Positions 59,615-61,816 of a stretch of 61,816 bases of DNA are shown piece after piece. The stretch's first letter is position 1. Every line of letters begins with the position of its first letter. Position numbers and translations under genes: made by a program. The notes under the pieces were generated by a model. The model was not told where the DNA came from. It was given only the letters and a program-made list of their open reading frames with translations, and searched no databases. The DNA is taken from NCBI GenBank assembly GCA_905214955.1, contig CAJMON010000007.1, positions 1 to 61,816 of the forward strand. Direction: 5' to 3'. This DNA is from an uncultured bacterium. Its GTDB lineage: Bacteria > Bacillota > Clostridia > Lachnospirales > Lachnospiraceae.

Positions 59615-61816
59615 ATGGAACAATATGTTGTCACCGGCATGAGCTGTGCCGCCTGCAGCAGCCGGGTCGAGAAAGCTGTTTCCAAAGTTCCGGGAGTGAC
59701 GTCCTGTTCCGTGAGTCTTCTCACCAACTCCATGGGTGTGGAGGGAACCGCTTCTTCCGACGCAGTCATTGCTGCCGTAAAAAATGCCGGTTACGGCGCT
59801 TCATTAAAATCCGCCGCTTCCGAAAAGAGCAGCACCGCCAGCGCTTCTGCCCAGGAAGAGCTTCTGGAAGACCATGATACCCCCGTCCTAAAACGCCGGC
59901 TTCTCACCAGCCTTGGCTTTCTCATCGTTCTTATGTATTTCTCCATGGGACATATGATGTGGAACTGGCCGCTGCCTGCTTTTTATACGGACAACCACAT
60001 CGCCATGGGACTGACCCAGATGCTGCTCACCATCATCGTCATGGTCATCAACCAGAAATTTTTCATCAGCGGCTACAAAAGCCTGTGGCATAAAGCGCCA
60101 AACATGGATACTCTGGTAGCCCTTGGCTCAACCGCCGCTTTCGGCTACAGTACCTATGCCCTGTTTGCCATGACCTATGCACAGGTACACGGGGATGATG
60201 CAGCTGTCATGTCTTACATGCATGAATTTTATTTCGAATCCGCAGCCATGATCCTGACCCTGATCACCGTTGGAAAAATGCTGGAGGCCCGTTCCAAAGG
60301 CCGCACCACAGATGCGTTAAAAGGACTGATGAAACTGGCCCCCAAGACCGCTGTGATTCTCCGGAACGGACAGGAAATTACTGTTCCCATTGAACAGGTA
60401 AAAAAAGACGACATTTTTGTGGTACGCCCAGGCGAGAACATTCCGGTAGACGGATTTGTCCTGGAAGGTGCCAGCGCTGTAAATGAATCTGCCCTGACCG
60501 GAGAAAGTATTCCTGTGGACAAGGCTGTTGGTGATCCGGTTTCCGCAGCCACCATCAACCAGTCCGGATTTCTGAAATGCCAGGCTTCCCGTGTCGGCGA
60601 AGACACCACCCTTTCCCAAATCATCCAGATGGTCAGCGATGCCGCAGCCACCAAAGCTCCCATCGCCAAAATTGCAGACAAGGTATCCGGCATTTTTGTT
60701 CCCACCGTCATCACTCTGGCAGTTATCACCATTCTTGGATGGCTCCTGGCAGGACAAACCATTGGATTTGCCCTTGCCCGGGGAATTTCTGTTCTGGTCA
60801 TCAGCTGCCCCTGCGCCCTGGGACTGGCTACTCCGGTAGCCATCATGGTAGGGAACGGCATGGGCGCCAAAAATGGTATCCTGTTCAAGACGGCTGTTTC
60901 CCTGGAGGAAACCGGCAAAGTCGATATTGTTGCCCTGGATAAAACCGGAACCATCACCTCTGGCGAACCTAAAGTAACCGACATTCTTCCTGCTGACAGT
61001 ATGAATGCCGAATCTCTTCTGAAAATGGCTGCTGCCTTGGAGCAGCACAGCGAGCATCCCCTTGCAAAAGCCATTCTTCTGAAAGCAAACGAAGACCACA
61101 TGACCCTCCATGAAGTTTCCGATTTCCAGGCGCTTCCCGGAAATGGTTTGACCGCCCGGCTGAACGGCACCGTTTTAAACGGTGGAAACGCTGATTTCAT
61201 CAGTACCAAAGTATCCGTTTCCTCTGATATGCAGGCCGCTGCCACACGTCTGGCAGAACAGGGAAAAACACCTCTCTTCTTTGCCTGCGGGGAAAAACTT
61301 GCCGGAATCATTGCTGTGGCTGATGTCATCAAAGAGGACAGCCCGGAAGCCATCCGCCAGATGCAGAACATGGGCATCCGTGTAGTCATGCTGACGGGAG
61401 ACAATGAACGCACCGCAAAAGCTATTGGAAAAGAGGCAGGTGTGGACGAAGTGATCGCAGGGGTTCTCCCTGACGGAAAAGAAAGCGTTATTCGTTCTCT
61501 AAAAGAACAGGGAAAAGTTGCCATGGTTGGAGACGGTATCAACGATGCACCTGCCCTTACCCGTGCAGATATCGGTATTGCCATCGGTGCCGGAACAGAC
61601 GTTGCCATTGACGCTGCTGATCTGGTTCTAATGAAGAGCCGTTTAAGCGATGTGCCTGCTGCCATCCGCTTAAGCCGTGCCACCTTGCGTAACATCCATG
61701 AAAATCTGTTCTGGGCATTTGGCTACAATGTTATTGGCATTCCGCTTGCCGCCGGAGTGTTTATCTCACTTCTTGGCTGGAAATTAAATCCCATGTTCGG
61801 CGCTGCTGCCATGAGC
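59615..61816 (+). CDS. copA: Copper-translocating P-type ATPase (3' end outside the window)
   Basis: 734 residues are visible and the frame is open to the last base. A heavy-metal-binding domain (1-70) has GMSCAACSS. Then come a histidine/methionine-bearing first helix pair (MYFSMGHMMWNW), the actuator loop with TGES, the ion-binding CPC in VISCPCALGLATP, phosphorylation site DKTGT, HP motif in EHPLAKAI, and hinge GDGINDAPAL. CPC plus the N-terminal CAAC place it with Cu(I) exporters of the CopA type. The last helices (usual N and MxxS motifs) are cut off. The ATG follows AAGGAGG, behind CsoR-like operators. Confidence 0.93.
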   Translation, partial: MEQYVVTGMSCAACSSRVEKAVSKVPGVTSCSVSLLTNSMGVEGTASSDAVIAAVKNAGYGASLKSAASEKSSTASASAQEELLEDHDTPVLKRRLLTSLGFLIVLMYFSMGHMMWNWPLPAFYTDNHIAMGLTQMLLTIIVMVINQKFFISGYKSLWHKAPNMDTLVALGSTAAFGYSTYALFAMTYAQVHGDDAAVMSYMHEFYFESAAMILTLITVGKMLEARSKGRTTDALKGLMKLAPKTAVILRNGQEITVPIEQVKKDDIFVVRPGENIPVDGFVLEGASAVNESALTGESIPVDKAVGDPVSAATINQSGFLKCQASRVGEDTTLSQIIQMVSDAAATKAPIAKIADKVSGIFVPTVITLAVITILGWLLAGQTIGFALARGISVLVISCPCALGLATPVAIMVGNGMGAKNGILFKTAVSLEETGKVDIVALDKTGTITSGEPKVTDILPADSMNAESLLKMAAALEQHSEHPLAKAILLKANEDHMTLHEVSDFQALPGNGLTARLNGTVLNGGNADFISTKVSVSSDMQAAATRLAEQGKTPLFFACGEKLAGIIAVADVIKEDSPEAIRQMQNMGIRVVMLTGDNERTAKAIGKEAGVDEVIAGVLPDGKESVIRSLKEQGKVAMVGDGINDAPALTRADIGIAIGAGTDVAIDAADLVLMKSRLSDVPAAIRLSRATLRNIHENLFWAFGYNVIGIPLAAGVFISLLGWKLNPMFGAAAMS

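Noticed and set aside
60229..61695. Minus-strand reading frame of 488 codons near the window end
   Set aside because: It is the shadow of copA, whose motifs (CPC, DKTGT, GDGINDAP) are all in the plus-strand frame that runs off the window.

Overview
The window looks like a chromosomal segment of an anaerobic gut Firmicute of the family Lachnospiraceae; Blautia or a close relative is my best guess, from gene content and style rather than any search. Signs are strong AGGAGG ribosome sites, TTGACA/TATAAT promoters, a V-type ATPase operon, reverse rubrerythrin next to a PerR-like regulator, and many secreted proteins with cell-wall-binding, Ig-like and NlpC/P60 modules. There is no phage, plasmid or CRISPR region, but intergenic spaces are rich in structured repeats.

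Layout. 1-6.7 kb: a complete oligopeptide ABC operon (binding protein, two permeases, two ATPases) ending in pyroglutamyl peptidase. 6.8-10.1 kb: an IS605-like right-end remnant, then two secreted proteins on the minus strand. 10.5-15.8 kb: a second oligopeptide transporter on the minus strand with a fused double ATPase, interrupted by two small inverted-repeat elements. 16.2-21.8 kb: a metallophosphoesterase, a Crp/Fnr-type regulator and a phnDCEE-type transporter operon ending in a PHP phosphatase. 22-24.7 kb: tRNA-Lys, an AI-2E-family permease and TrmB. 25.1-33.9 kb: a nine-gene V-type ATPase operon behind a structured leader. 34-42 kb: surface proteins, two of them NlpC/P60 enzymes with matching WalR-like boxes. 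42.3-44.6 kb: thioredoxin reductase, a PerR-like regulator and rubrerythrin. 44.7-46.4 kb: a toxin-antitoxin-like pair (DUF3990, ADP-ribosyltransferase-like, plus an HTH protein) with its own palindromic operator and a nonsense-riddled third gene. 46.6-56 kb: a small secreted Ig-like protein, a sugar-type ABC transporter, a membrane AraC regulator and a REC/HD-GYP/GGDEF protein. 56.1-59.4 kb: a U32-family protein coupled to an RluA pseudouridine synthase with a long extra domain. 59.5 kb to the end: a copper P-type ATPase behind CsoR-like operators, cut by the window edge.

Two observations stand out. First, a modular family of structured intergenic repeats occurs at about 91, 10210, 17043, 26500 and 38205, with a fragment at 22464. 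Its hairpins keep a constant AGT loop and constant flanks while both stem arms change together, which is covariation visible inside one window. Second, the U32 protein and the pseudouridine-synthase fusion form a tight two-gene unit that could be an undescribed oxygen-independent RNA-modification pair. The toxin-antitoxin locus and the paired WalR-like boxes are next in interest.
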